From Bremerella cremea (lineage in GTDB: Bacteria > Planctomycetota > Planctomycetia > Pirellulales > Pirellulaceae), in NCBI RefSeq assembly GCF_003335505.1, contig NZ_QPEX01000038.1:1-37024 (forward strand): a stretch of DNA of 37,024 bases, in the 5' to 3' direction. Below are positions 25,401 to 32,722 of the stretch, one piece after another (the first letter of the stretch is position 1; every line of letters begins with the position of its first letter). The notes under the pieces are model-generated. The model did not search any database and was not told the DNA's origin. It saw nothing but the letters and a program-made list of their open reading frames with translations. Made by a program: the position numbers and the translations under genes.

Positions 25401-25777
25401 CCCAAAGCAGTCAGCATCACCGCAGGCCCTTCGACACGCCCTGCCACGGTATCGAGCACCGTGCGGATGCGTTGGCCAAACGGCTCGAACGATTTCTCAA
25501 GCAGCGTGGCGAACGAGCGGGCTCGTGTGCCGCGAACGATGCGATAAATCTGCCAACTGAAGCCGAGCAGAATGCCAACCACTACCACGGCAGCGGCAAC
25601 CCGGCGCGTGGTCAGGGGTAGTTCCCAGACATAATCGCACCCGGCCAGTACCCCCCACGCCCCTAAGAGGGCGACCACCAGCAGCGAACTCGCAATGCCA
25701 ATCTGGACCGCCATGTGGCGGCGGCGTAGCGTATGGAAACGCTGCGAGAGCTTGATCAGAACCGCTGGTGCGTTCAT
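22478..25777 (-). CDS. DUF4175-like membrane protein with long coiled-coil region
   Basis: 1099 residues. The N-terminus has membrane helices at about 23-45, 60-78 and 147-168. A beta-rich region (about 180-510) follows with repeated VxVALTLDG- and PLQLLVSDDFGVQET-type strands, as in DUF4175 proteins. The second half (about 540-1060) is dominated by Gln/Glu/Arg/Leu-rich helices predicted to form extended coiled coils, with a Ser/Pro/Asp-rich linker near 850 and a Gly/Glu-rich run (GGAGEQGENAEKEKGEAGE) near 985. This predicts a large periplasmic scaffold anchored in the inner membrane. It begins 31 bp after the BatA-like gene with AGGA upstream, and its stop overlaps the next gene. No enzymatic motif is visible. 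Confidence 0.8.
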   Translation of the reverse strand: MNAPAVLIKLSQRFHTLRRRHMAVQIGIASSLLVVALLGAWGVLAGCDYVWELPLTTRRVAAAVVVVGILLGFSWQIYRIVRGTRARSFATLLEKSFEPFGQRIRTVLDTVAGRVEGPAVMLTALGHQTLGRWETTTPERIVPLRKLLIGVFLVVLASVGVAVLFFTSDQWQTALLRSTGRDLPYTTFHVQPGNHSILEGLPVEVALTLDGRIQRDVTLRYHSLPFEAAGEISSAAEKPAWVELELLPSESNAALFTAQLGKAARPLEYQFVTSAGETELFRIDVRPRIEARRIVTTVSPPAYTRLESRLVSDTDVTALALSRVEVTIETNHPLHQAELTIMGQDTSTLLENAPSEDRRQWTFELPCLKSLSWQFTGYGQDQTPLKPVSGRLRVQTDQAPSLTWRSPTQELRVSTLTEVPLQLLVSDDFGVQETGIVFQLGGEEEYELANWTESEQENAAPPTTRLRLEETLPLESLALTERDYIAYYAYAIDNHQPNPSRVESDVRYIDIRPLRQFFSEIELPPNNGGGGSVVVQLDEIIRRQRFMINRTRRLTKATGEDLTQQLRTIDRLVENQSELAGVARFLAEFLISQGNDDVEALNQAEATMLQASDSLAAANFDLALVQQEDALRSLAEARRTVELAINKGQLPFQRQALRRFNQQMRQKLRLNRPQSPKQLADSLQQIARQQRMLAVRAQKIGPDTPEEEGDELYADQIDLLERVRTIENDVSDQLNRSKLFASRMREAQDAMNSLASLARDGELETYPAGAEQASDQLLELGVQLQGLAAEEAIERVASLRDLTASLANLESELAKQRQSASPSPADDSDSPAENSLPQQHAQKTVKQLQRRSKTVDDLLNTPAEIGDAETSEVNDRLQRLAEENEFSQLLAASQEVADEPQESPGQKQEQAQPTYARAMQYAEIAVQLDQLFRQLSEPRLARLRQLEQQASALALQMQGGAGEQGENAEKEKGEAGERSPEVKAAMAELERQLRDEGLQQLAEMLQSGDQVGDAATENDDSRSDKFDPTLLHSSQGRVLLVVREIQARIQEMILQDITPDRDIPVPPQYQRAVDHYLRVLAGEAATIETPSVSPAGETP

Positions 25778-25808
25778 GGGAGTTGCATCCTATTTCCAGG
25801 AACTTCTA

Positions 25809-27842
25809 TCACGCCGAGGTCCGGTTCGCCAAGGCAAACTCGAAAACCATCAAGACCAACCCGGCCGCAGCAAACCACGGCCACAATTCTTTTCGCGTCT
25901 GGCCAGCCACCATAGCATCCACTTGGTCGGGCGTTTCGCCTGCCAGCTTCAGGCCAAAGTGATCGGCAAACGCCTGTTTATCGAGCCGTGTCGGGTCGGA
26001 CTCTTTCGAAGTGGAATTCACCACCACCAGTTGCTCGCCCTGCGGCAGGAAGCCGGGCCGGGTGAAGGTCGCTGGAGTGAGTGGTTCGTTGTTAATTGCT
26101 GTAGCAAGCGGCGTGGTTTGATCTTGGTCGCCAACGCGGCGATCGAGAATGAGCCCTTCGCCGGTTAGCTTGACCAGGTCCGCCGCGATTTGCTGCACCA
26201 GCGGCAAGTACAACGGGCTGGTCGTCCAATTGCTCCACTGAGAATCGGCACTGGCCAAAAACCAGGCGACATCCCCTTGCTGAAGTTGATGCTTGGTAAC
26301 CGCAGGCTGGCGGTTATCGAACGAAGCCCAGACCTGCGTCGTGGTGTCGGCTTCGACCGGTAACACCTTCTCGAAACGCAACCGGCTAAGGTCGCTTCGC
26401 TGGGGATCCTCAAACGGTTCTAACATCGCCCCTGGTTGAACCGAGGTGATGCGAAACGGCATGACGCCGCTTCGTCGCGGGGCTTGCAACTTGCCGGGGG
26501 CGAGGCCAGACATCTCCCACGCCCCCCACACGTCGTTGTCGTACGCGTCGCCGGCGAAGATCAGCAGTTTGCCTCCGGCCCGTACGTACGTTGCTAATTT
26601 CTCGATGGCGTTCAAGGGAACACGCCCGGCATCGGCAACGACCACCAGCGGATGCGTTGCCGGATCAATACTCGGAACGCCAGCGTCTTCTAAATAATGA
26701 ACCACCGCCCGAAAACGCCCTAAGCGGGGCGGGCTGTCGTTCTCCGGGGTGGCGCTGGGAAGTGGAGTGGTGCTGTCTTGCTGTAGCGCCGTGGCTAAGT
26801 AGTAGCTTTCAGCGCTGGTGCCGGCTTTGCTGGAACCAGAATCCAACACCAACACCTCAAGCGGACGGGCGATTTGGACGGCGGCAAAATGGCGGTTATC
26901 GGCCGCCAGATCGTCTTCGATGTCGAGCGAGACGGTGGCTCGCCAGAAGCCTGGTTCCAACTTGCCAAACGCGAATGTCACTTCGCTGGCTTGCCCGGCA
27001 GCTACACCGATCTGTTTCTTCACCCGCGCGGTTCGCTCTTCGCTGGCAATCGCTACGGTTAGAGGGACCTCTTCGTAGGGCAGGGGGCCGTAGTTGAACA
27101 AGGTCACCTTGAACTCAAGTTCGTCGTCGATGCCAATCCGTTTGCCCGGGGTGGTGACGGCGGTGATCGCCAAGTTGTTGGCGGCAGGGCGACCAACATC
27201 GATCAAATGGAACGGCACGTCCGGCGGCAGCGAGACCGCTTCATCCGTCAGACTTTCGCCTACCAAACCGCTTTGCTGCATATCGGTAACCAGCAAGACT
27301 TCGCCTTGGGTGGCGCGGTCGAGATGCAAACGGTCTCGTGCCCAGCGGAGTGCGGCCAGGTAATTGGTATCGCCACTCAAAATCTGCGGAGACGAAGGCC
27401 GAGTGACGCCGGCTTCCAGGGGCTCGACCTGCGAATCGAACCAGGCCCACTGCACGGTTTGGTCGGCGCGACGTTCGGCAGACCACTCGGCTGCGGCGCT
27501 CACGGCGTCGTCGATCAAGCGGCCAGCGTTCCCTTTCATGGCCATGCTGGCCGAACGATCGATCAAGATCAACCGCACGTGTTGACCTTGTTGTGGTTTT
27601 TGCTGCCAAAGGAAAGGGCGGGCAAACAGAAAGGCCAGCAGCAAAACGAGCGAACAACGAGTGAGCAGAAGCAACCAGCGGCGAATCTTGCGACGCTGGG
27701 CGCCTTCGCGCATGACTTCTTCCAGAAACCGCATCGTCCCTAGCTCGATATGGCGAGCCTGCCAACGATTCAACAGATGCAAGAGCACCGGAATCGCGAC
27801 GGCGGCAGTGGCCAGGAGGAATGTGGTTTGCAAAAAGTTCAT
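25809..27842 (-). CDS. BatA-like aerotolerance-type VWA membrane protein
   Basis: 677 residues. The N-terminal BatA domain is clear: a first helix at 5-25, the conserved segment LLNRWQARHIELGTMRFLEE, and a second helix at about 55-75. A VWA domain follows with the MIDAS triad D95-R-S-A-S. The later part contains a beta-sandwich segment (about 215-320) and a glutamine-amidotransferase-like segment (HPLVVVADAGRVPL), ending in a C-terminal helix (WPWFAAAGLVLMVFEFAL). The name Bat comes from Bacteroides aerotolerance genes, but a stress role here is only an analogy. It starts 2 bp after the DUF58 stop, without a strong ribosome site, which suggests coupling. Confidence 0.88.
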   Translation of the reverse strand: MNFLQTTFLLATAAVAIPVLLHLLNRWQARHIELGTMRFLEEVMREGAQRRKIRRWLLLLTRCSLVLLLAFLFARPFLWQQKPQQGQHVRLILIDRSASMAMKGNAGRLIDDAVSAAAEWSAERRADQTVQWAWFDSQVEPLEAGVTRPSSPQILSGDTNYLAALRWARDRLHLDRATQGEVLLVTDMQQSGLVGESLTDEAVSLPPDVPFHLIDVGRPAANNLAITAVTTPGKRIGIDDELEFKVTLFNYGPLPYEEVPLTVAIASEERTARVKKQIGVAAGQASEVTFAFGKLEPGFWRATVSLDIEDDLAADNRHFAAVQIARPLEVLVLDSGSSKAGTSAESYYLATALQQDSTTPLPSATPENDSPPRLGRFRAVVHYLEDAGVPSIDPATHPLVVVADAGRVPLNAIEKLATYVRAGGKLLIFAGDAYDNDVWGAWEMSGLAPGKLQAPRRSGVMPFRITSVQPGAMLEPFEDPQRSDLSRLRFEKVLPVEADTTTQVWASFDNRQPAVTKHQLQQGDVAWFLASADSQWSNWTTSPLYLPLVQQIAADLVKLTGEGLILDRRVGDQDQTTPLATAINNEPLTPATFTRPGFLPQGEQLVVVNSTSKESDPTRLDKQAFADHFGLKLAGETPDQVDAMVAGQTRKELWPWFAAAGLVLMVFEFALANRTSA

Positions 27843-27844
27843 AC

Positions 27845-28768
27845 TTAGGTCGATCTTCGTACCAGGTAATCAAACAGGACCGCTGCTGGCGGTTTGTCGG
27901 TTGTTAGCTCGATGCGGTCAACGCCTTGGTGGACGCACAAATCGGCGAGTTCAGCGCACCAGCGGTCGACTCGTTTCAAATAGGCGGCTCGAATCCCTTC
28001 AGCATCGGTCATCAATTGCGCCCCGCCTTCGAGGTCGGTCACGCGTAAGCGTCCCTTTTGCGTGAGGTGACGTTCGCACGGATCGAGCAAGTGAAACAAC
28101 ACCACTTCGTGCCCGCGATGCCGAAGTTGCACTAGTCCGCGTTCGATGGCTGCGGTGTCGTCGACCAAGTCGCTGAATATCGCCACAATCCCGCGATGCC
28201 GGGCCAATGCCGAGGCTTGCTCTAACGACTTGCCCAGGGCTGTCACCGGTTGGGCCTGGCTGCGTGATAGCAGCTTCAAGCATTCTTCCCAGCGTCCCGG
28301 TTTGGCGGAAGGATCGAGGTAATCGGTAATGCCGTCGTCCATCAAGCCGAGGGCCACGGCGTCGCGCTGCTTCATGGCCAGCCAGGCCAGGGCGGCGGCC
28401 AACGTCGCCGCGTAATCGTGCTTGGTCATCGCCCCGTCAACACGACAACGCATCGAACAGCTGGCATCGACCAACAGATACAAGTTCAAGTTGGTTTCTG
28501 CATCGAACTCTTTCACGTACAACTTGCGCTGTCGGGCGAAGACCTTCCAATTCACATGCCGTAAGTCGTCGCCTGGGCCATAGCGACGATGGGCCGAGAA
28601 CTCGACGCTGTAACCGACAAACGGGCTCGGGTGCAGTCCTTGCAGAAATCCTTCGACCACGCCCCGAGCGCGCAGTTCAAGCGAGTTCAGCCGGGCCAGT
28701 TCTTCCGGCGGCAGCCAACCAGGGTTGGCTTTGGAATCGGGATTTGCCGGGCGCTCTGCGGAGATCAT
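27845..28768 (-). CDS. DUF58 domain protein (VWA-like)
   Basis: 307 residues from the ATG at 28768; an immediately preceding GTG (28771) is an equally possible start. The DUF58 signature YGPGDDLRHVNWK is at 63-75, followed by a VWA-like fold with the MIDAS-type sequence D101-A-S-C-S. No membrane helix is visible, so it is probably cytoplasmic. DUF58 proteins are the standard partners of MoxR ATPases, which overlap it here (TGATG, 28766-28770) with AAGGAAG upstream. They are thought to act with MoxR in maturing or metal-loading envelope proteins. That is family knowledge and not shown for this gene. Confidence 0.92.
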   Translation of the reverse strand: MISAERPANPDSKANPGWLPPEELARLNSLELRARGVVEGFLQGLHPSPFVGYSVEFSAHRRYGPGDDLRHVNWKVFARQRKLYVKEFDAETNLNLYLLVDASCSMRCRVDGAMTKHDYAATLAAALAWLAMKQRDAVALGLMDDGITDYLDPSAKPGRWEECLKLLSRSQAQPVTALGKSLEQASALARHRGIVAIFSDLVDDTAAIERGLVQLRHRGHEVVLFHLLDPCERHLTQKGRLRVTDLEGGAQLMTDAEGIRAAYLKRVDRWCAELADLCVHQGVDRIELTTDKPPAAVLFDYLVRRST

Positions 28769-29808
28769 CACGCTTCTTCCTTCACGGCGGCTAGCAGCTT
28801 GTCGATGACGTCGTCGGAATCGATATTGTCGGCGCGACCATGGAAGTTAAGCACCAAGCGATGCCGCAGGACCGGATGCGCGAGCGATTTGACGTCGGCG
28901 AAATCAACGTGGTAGCGTCCTTCGAGCACGGCTTTGGCTTTGCCGGCGAGAATCAACGCTTGCCCAGCGCGGGGGCTGGCTCCGTAGGTCACGTACTTCT
29001 CAATCACTTCAATCGGCGTCCGTTCGCCCTGTTCGCTGCGCACTGGGCGGGTCGCGTTGACCAAGCGGGCGGCATAATGCACGACATCGTCCGAAACGGG
29101 AACACTGCGGACGATCTCTTGCAATCGCAACAAGTCGTCCGAAGAAAGTACCGCTTCAGGCTCAACCGTTTCGCGGCCGGTGGTCCCTCGAATGATCGCG
29201 GCCTCTTCGGCGACGGTCGGATAACGGACACGGATGTTGAACATAAACCGATCGACCTGGGCCTCGGGCAGGGGATAGGTTCCTTCCATTTCAATCGGAT
29301 TTTGCGTGGCGACCACAAAGAAAGGGAGTTCGATTGGGTATGTGGTGTTGCCGATCGAAACTTCGTGTTCCTGCATCGCTTGCAACAGCGCCGCTTGGGT
29401 TTTGGGCGGGGTACGATTGACTTCGTCGGCGAGCAGGAAGTTGGTGAAGATCGGTCCTGGCACAAACTTCAAACGATGCCCGCCTCCTCCTTCCCGTTCT
29501 TCAATCACATCGGTCCCGGTGATGTCCGATGGCATTAGGTCGGGCGTGAATTGGACTCGCTTGAACTGTAAATCAAGCGTTTTGGCCAACGTGCGAGCCA
29601 TCAATGTTTTGCCGAGCCCTGGCACCCCATGCAGCAACACGTGGCCGCGACACAAGAGGCCCAAGAGCAGCAAGTCGACCACTTCGTGTTGGCCGACAAT
29701 GACTTTGCCAATTTCTTCCCGCAATTGCTCGCGGGCATCACGCAGACGCTCGACTTGTTGTAACAGCTTGCCATCGTGCTGGGCGGTGGGATCAATGGTA
29801 TTGCTCAT
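28768..29808 (-). CDS. MoxR-family AAA+ ATPase
   Basis: 346 residues from the ATG at 29808. The 49 in-frame codons further upstream lie inside the EF-hand gene. Walker A is GVPGLGKT at 61-68, Walker B LLADEVNR at 125-132, and sensor 1 VVATQNPIE follows. The C-terminal lid domain contains the MoxR-typical segment YGASPRAGQALILAGKAKA. MoxR proteins are cytoplasmic chaperone-like ATPases that act on MIDAS proteins. Three such proteins (DUF58, BatA-like and VWA) follow in the same operon. The start codon overlaps the EF-hand gene's stop (ATGA), with GAGAAG about 7 nt before it. Confidence 0.95.
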   Translation of the reverse strand: MSNTIDPTAQHDGKLLQQVERLRDAREQLREEIGKVIVGQHEVVDLLLLGLLCRGHVLLHGVPGLGKTLMARTLAKTLDLQFKRVQFTPDLMPSDITGTDVIEEREGGGGHRLKFVPGPIFTNFLLADEVNRTPPKTQAALLQAMQEHEVSIGNTTYPIELPFFVVATQNPIEMEGTYPLPEAQVDRFMFNIRVRYPTVAEEAAIIRGTTGRETVEPEAVLSSDDLLRLQEIVRSVPVSDDVVHYAARLVNATRPVRSEQGERTPIEVIEKYVTYGASPRAGQALILAGKAKAVLEGRYHVDFADVKSLAHPVLRHRLVLNFHGRADNIDSDDVIDKLLAAVKEEA

Positions 29809-31418
29809 GGGGTCTTCTCGTGGGCTTGGGCAGCTTCCGTAGGATCTAACAGGCCGTCTTGATCGGCATCTAATTGTTCGAACACTTCGCGCGGACCGAG
29901 GAACTCGTCCCAGGTGAGGTCGCCATCTCCGTTGCGGTCCATCCGCTGAAACCAAATCGGTCCGGCTTGGTTGCGTAAGGGGACGGCGGGGGATTGGGCA
30001 TCAGGGCGGTCGACCCGACCAAACAGGCTGACGCCCCCTCGTTCAAACTCAATCCGAAACGACTTCGCCAGTCGCGAAGGATTGATCGTGTTGTCTTCAC
30101 CGGCGACGCCAACTAGCCGTTGTTCGCACTCGCGAAGTTCGCGAATCGAGATACGCCCGTCGTCGTTTGCATCGAGCATTTGAAAGAAACCGTTTCCTGT
30201 ATCGACGAGCGTGGCCTGGCACGAGGTCGAAGCCGCTTCGGCGTAGCTGGTGACGTACTTTAACATCTCGGCGGCGAAAACCCGGTCGTCGTCATCTTCG
30301 TCCATCGCGTCGAACAAGTAACGCTCGAACCGTTGATGTTCGGCAATTTCGTCTCGGTCGAGATAACCGTTGGCGTCAACATCGATTAAATTGAACGCGT
30401 TTTCTGCATTCCGCCGGGCTTCTTCCACCGGATCACGATATCGATAACTAATGCTCAGCCGCACATTGCCGCGCTCGATTCGTGCCGGCAGTTGCGTTTC
30501 GTTTTCTGGCGATACAAGCCGCATGGCCTCGGGCTGCGGTTTGGCTAAATCAACGGTCATCTGCATGTCAGGCTGGGCCTGGGCAATCGAGCCGAGCTCT
30601 TGCATGCTCAAGCGGCCATCGTGGTCGGTATCTAAGGCAGCCAAGCGCTGGTCGCTCCAGCCTAGTTCCGGGGCAGAAAGATGTGCGTCGCGATCTTGAT
30701 CGTAAAGCCGCACGAGGCGCGCCGCCAGAACCGGTTCGCTGGCATCGCGGAGTAGTTCGGAATGCAGCGAGGTAGGAGGCGTATCGACCACCGACATGAT
30801 CACCACATCGGCCGGCACATCGGGAGAGTCTTGCAGGAATTCGTTGAACGTGATGCACTGGTCGAAGTCGCTGTCTCGCTCGGCGATCTGGGCAGGGGCC
30901 AGCCGCATTTCGGCGCGATCGATCAGGCCTGATTCATTCTGATCGAGCACTCGGAAGACACTCAGGTCTTGCTCTGCGAACGTGTTGTTCTGCCGAAATG
31001 CGACTGGTTGCCCGGCAACACGATCAACCGCAAGTTCAATCTCGCGATCGGTATAGGGGCGTTTGCTGCGGAGGGAATCGAGAAATGGATTGTTTTCGTA
31101 CCGCCGACCGCTGACAAACAGCGGATGCTTCATCGTTTCGCTTCGGCTGAGTTTGCCGTCGCTGTCGGTATCGAGCGAGGTGACTAGTTGCTGGATATAG
31201 TTCTGCCGAACTTGCTGCAGCGGCTGACCGCCGTCGGTGATCCAAGCCCGCACGTGAATAGGGCCCGTCGGCAAGAGCAGCAACATATCGTGCTGGCCGG
31301 CAGCAGGCTCGGCGGCGGCCAGCGGATTTGCCACGAGCAGCACGCCAAGTAGTCCGGCAAGGCAAGTAACCCGTGCGGCTGCTACGGCTCGGCGATGTAG
31401 GATCGAAGAAGCGATCAT
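29805..31418 (-). CDS. Secreted protein with ten EF-hand-like calcium loops
   Basis: 537 residues from the ATG at 31418 (AGGAG 8 nt upstream; overlaps the DUF1501 stop as ATGA). The 73 codons upstream lie inside the DUF1501 gene. A signal peptide runs to about residue 35. Ten 12-residue EF-hand-type loops, each beginning with Asp and ending with Glu, occur at 83-94, 159-170, 182-193, 240-251, 263-274, 346-357, 373-384, 416-427, 494-505 and 517-528. Several are canonical (DTDSDGKLSRSE, DTDHDGRLSMQE, DRNGDGDLTWDE); others are degenerate at the Gly (DSDFDQCITFNE, DQDRDAHLSAPE). The loops are unevenly spaced, some paired. It should be a periplasmic calcium buffer, sensor or calcium-stabilised scaffold. 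The link to MoxR/VWA partners is inferred from overlap. Confidence 0.88.
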   Translation of the reverse strand: MIASSILHRRAVAAARVTCLAGLLGVLLVANPLAAAEPAAGQHDMLLLLPTGPIHVRAWITDGGQPLQQVRQNYIQQLVTSLDTDSDGKLSRSETMKHPLFVSGRRYENNPFLDSLRSKRPYTDREIELAVDRVAGQPVAFRQNNTFAEQDLSVFRVLDQNESGLIDRAEMRLAPAQIAERDSDFDQCITFNEFLQDSPDVPADVVIMSVVDTPPTSLHSELLRDASEPVLAARLVRLYDQDRDAHLSAPELGWSDQRLAALDTDHDGRLSMQELGSIAQAQPDMQMTVDLAKPQPEAMRLVSPENETQLPARIERGNVRLSISYRYRDPVEEARRNAENAFNLIDVDANGYLDRDEIAEHQRFERYLFDAMDEDDDDRVFAAEMLKYVTSYAEAASTSCQATLVDTGNGFFQMLDANDDGRISIRELRECEQRLVGVAGEDNTINPSRLAKSFRIEFERGGVSLFGRVDRPDAQSPAVPLRNQAGPIWFQRMDRNGDGDLTWDEFLGPREVFEQLDADQDGLLDPTEAAQAHEKTP

Positions 31419-32722
31419 CCGAGTAACTCCTCGATGGGCTGGCCACCATCGACGATCGGAATCGGGCGGTCTCCCATGTAGTTCTCTGCCGTAGCGGGAA
31501 CGCCAATCGCCTCGAACACCGTAGCTAGCAGATCGGCGGCACGAACGGGGCGGTCTTTTACCGCCATGCCATCCGGCGTCGTCGAACCGATCACACTTCC
31601 CCCTTGAATGCCTCCTCCCGACAAGGCGACACTCCAAGCATCGGGGAAGTGATCTCGGCCTGAATTAGGATTGATGCGGGGCGTGCGTCCAAATTCCCCC
31701 ATCCAAACGACCAATGTCGAATCGAGCAGACCACGCTGCTGGAGATCGGTAAGCAACGTCGACCAGGCCGGGTCGAGCGTTTCACACATTGTTTTTACCG
31801 TGCGGAAATTATTCAGATGCGAATCCCAGGTGGCATCGGCGGCTACATCAAGGGTGACTTCCACGAACGGCACGTTGCGCTCGACCAAACGCCGCGCCAG
31901 CAAGCAGCCTTGCCCGAAACGGTTGCGTCCGTAGGCATCACGTAGCTCGGTAGGTTCTTGATCGAGATCGAATGCCCCTTCGCCGCGCGTTTCGACCATC
32001 CGCAAGGCTTGATCGTAGACGGCCGCATGCGTCCTGGCCGCCCCTGTCTCGGCCGGCATGCCGGTACGAAGCGTTTCGAGCAAGAATTTGCGCTGCGCCA
32101 GTTCGGTTCGTTCGATCCCGGCTGGATCGAGGTTTTCGACCGTTAAGTCGGCGCGGGTGTTAGGATTGTTGCTTGCTCCCGAAACCATCAGCGGTGCGAA
32201 ACGAGGGCCAAGAAAACCGGCGCCCAAATTGCCTGGTCGGAACGGGGAGATCGCCACGAAACCAGGCAATTGGGCGGCGGCAGGCTTAAGGCGCTCGGCT
32301 ACGAGCGACCCTAGGACCGGATACTCGATGTTGCCTCCCATCGGGCGATAACCGGTCATCATCAATTGTGTGGCGCGACCATGATCTCCTTCGCGGGTCT
32401 TCATCGATCGCACCAACGCAATGTGCTTCATTTGTTTGGCGAGCATGGGAAGGTTTTCGCTTAGCTCGATCCCTGGCACCGCAGTCGAAATGGCCTTGGT
32501 CGGTCCTCCATTGGCATGACCAGGCTTGGGATCGAGCGTATCGATCTGGCTCGGCCCGCCTGACATCCAGAGCAGAATGCACGACTTGGCAGGCTTCTTC
32601 CCAGCAGCCGCCTGGGCCAGCTTCGGCAACCAACCGGAACAGCTAACCCCGCTCAGCGAAGCGGCAGCAATCCGCATCAAATCGCGACGGGTGAACGAAT
32701 CGAGCGCGTCATTTATCGACAT
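31415..32722 (-). CDS. DUF1501 domain protein with Tat-type signal
   Basis: 435 residues from the ATG at 32722; GGAG lies about 9 nt upstream. The N-terminal twin-arginine signal is FTRRDLMRIAAAS. Family segments are SCILLWMSGGPSQIDTLDPKPG at the start of the mature protein, then VRSMKTREGDHGRATQLMMTGY, VVWMGEFGRTPRINPNSGRDH and a C-terminal DLLATVFEAIGV. DUF1501 belongs to the alkaline phosphatase/sulfatase-like superfamily. Metal ligands resembling that fold can be picked out (D in GEFGRTP..GRDH), but activity is not established. It overlaps the DUF1549/DUF1553 gene by 10 bp, the usual planctomycete pairing, and leads into the EF-hand gene. Confidence 0.93.
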   Translation of the reverse strand: MSINDALDSFTRRDLMRIAAASLSGVSCSGWLPKLAQAAAGKKPAKSCILLWMSGGPSQIDTLDPKPGHANGGPTKAISTAVPGIELSENLPMLAKQMKHIALVRSMKTREGDHGRATQLMMTGYRPMGGNIEYPVLGSLVAERLKPAAAQLPGFVAISPFRPGNLGAGFLGPRFAPLMVSGASNNPNTRADLTVENLDPAGIERTELAQRKFLLETLRTGMPAETGAARTHAAVYDQALRMVETRGEGAFDLDQEPTELRDAYGRNRFGQGCLLARRLVERNVPFVEVTLDVAADATWDSHLNNFRTVKTMCETLDPAWSTLLTDLQQRGLLDSTLVVWMGEFGRTPRINPNSGRDHFPDAWSVALSGGGIQGGSVIGSTTPDGMAVKDRPVRAADLLATVFEAIGVPATAENYMGDRPIPIVDGGQPIEELLG

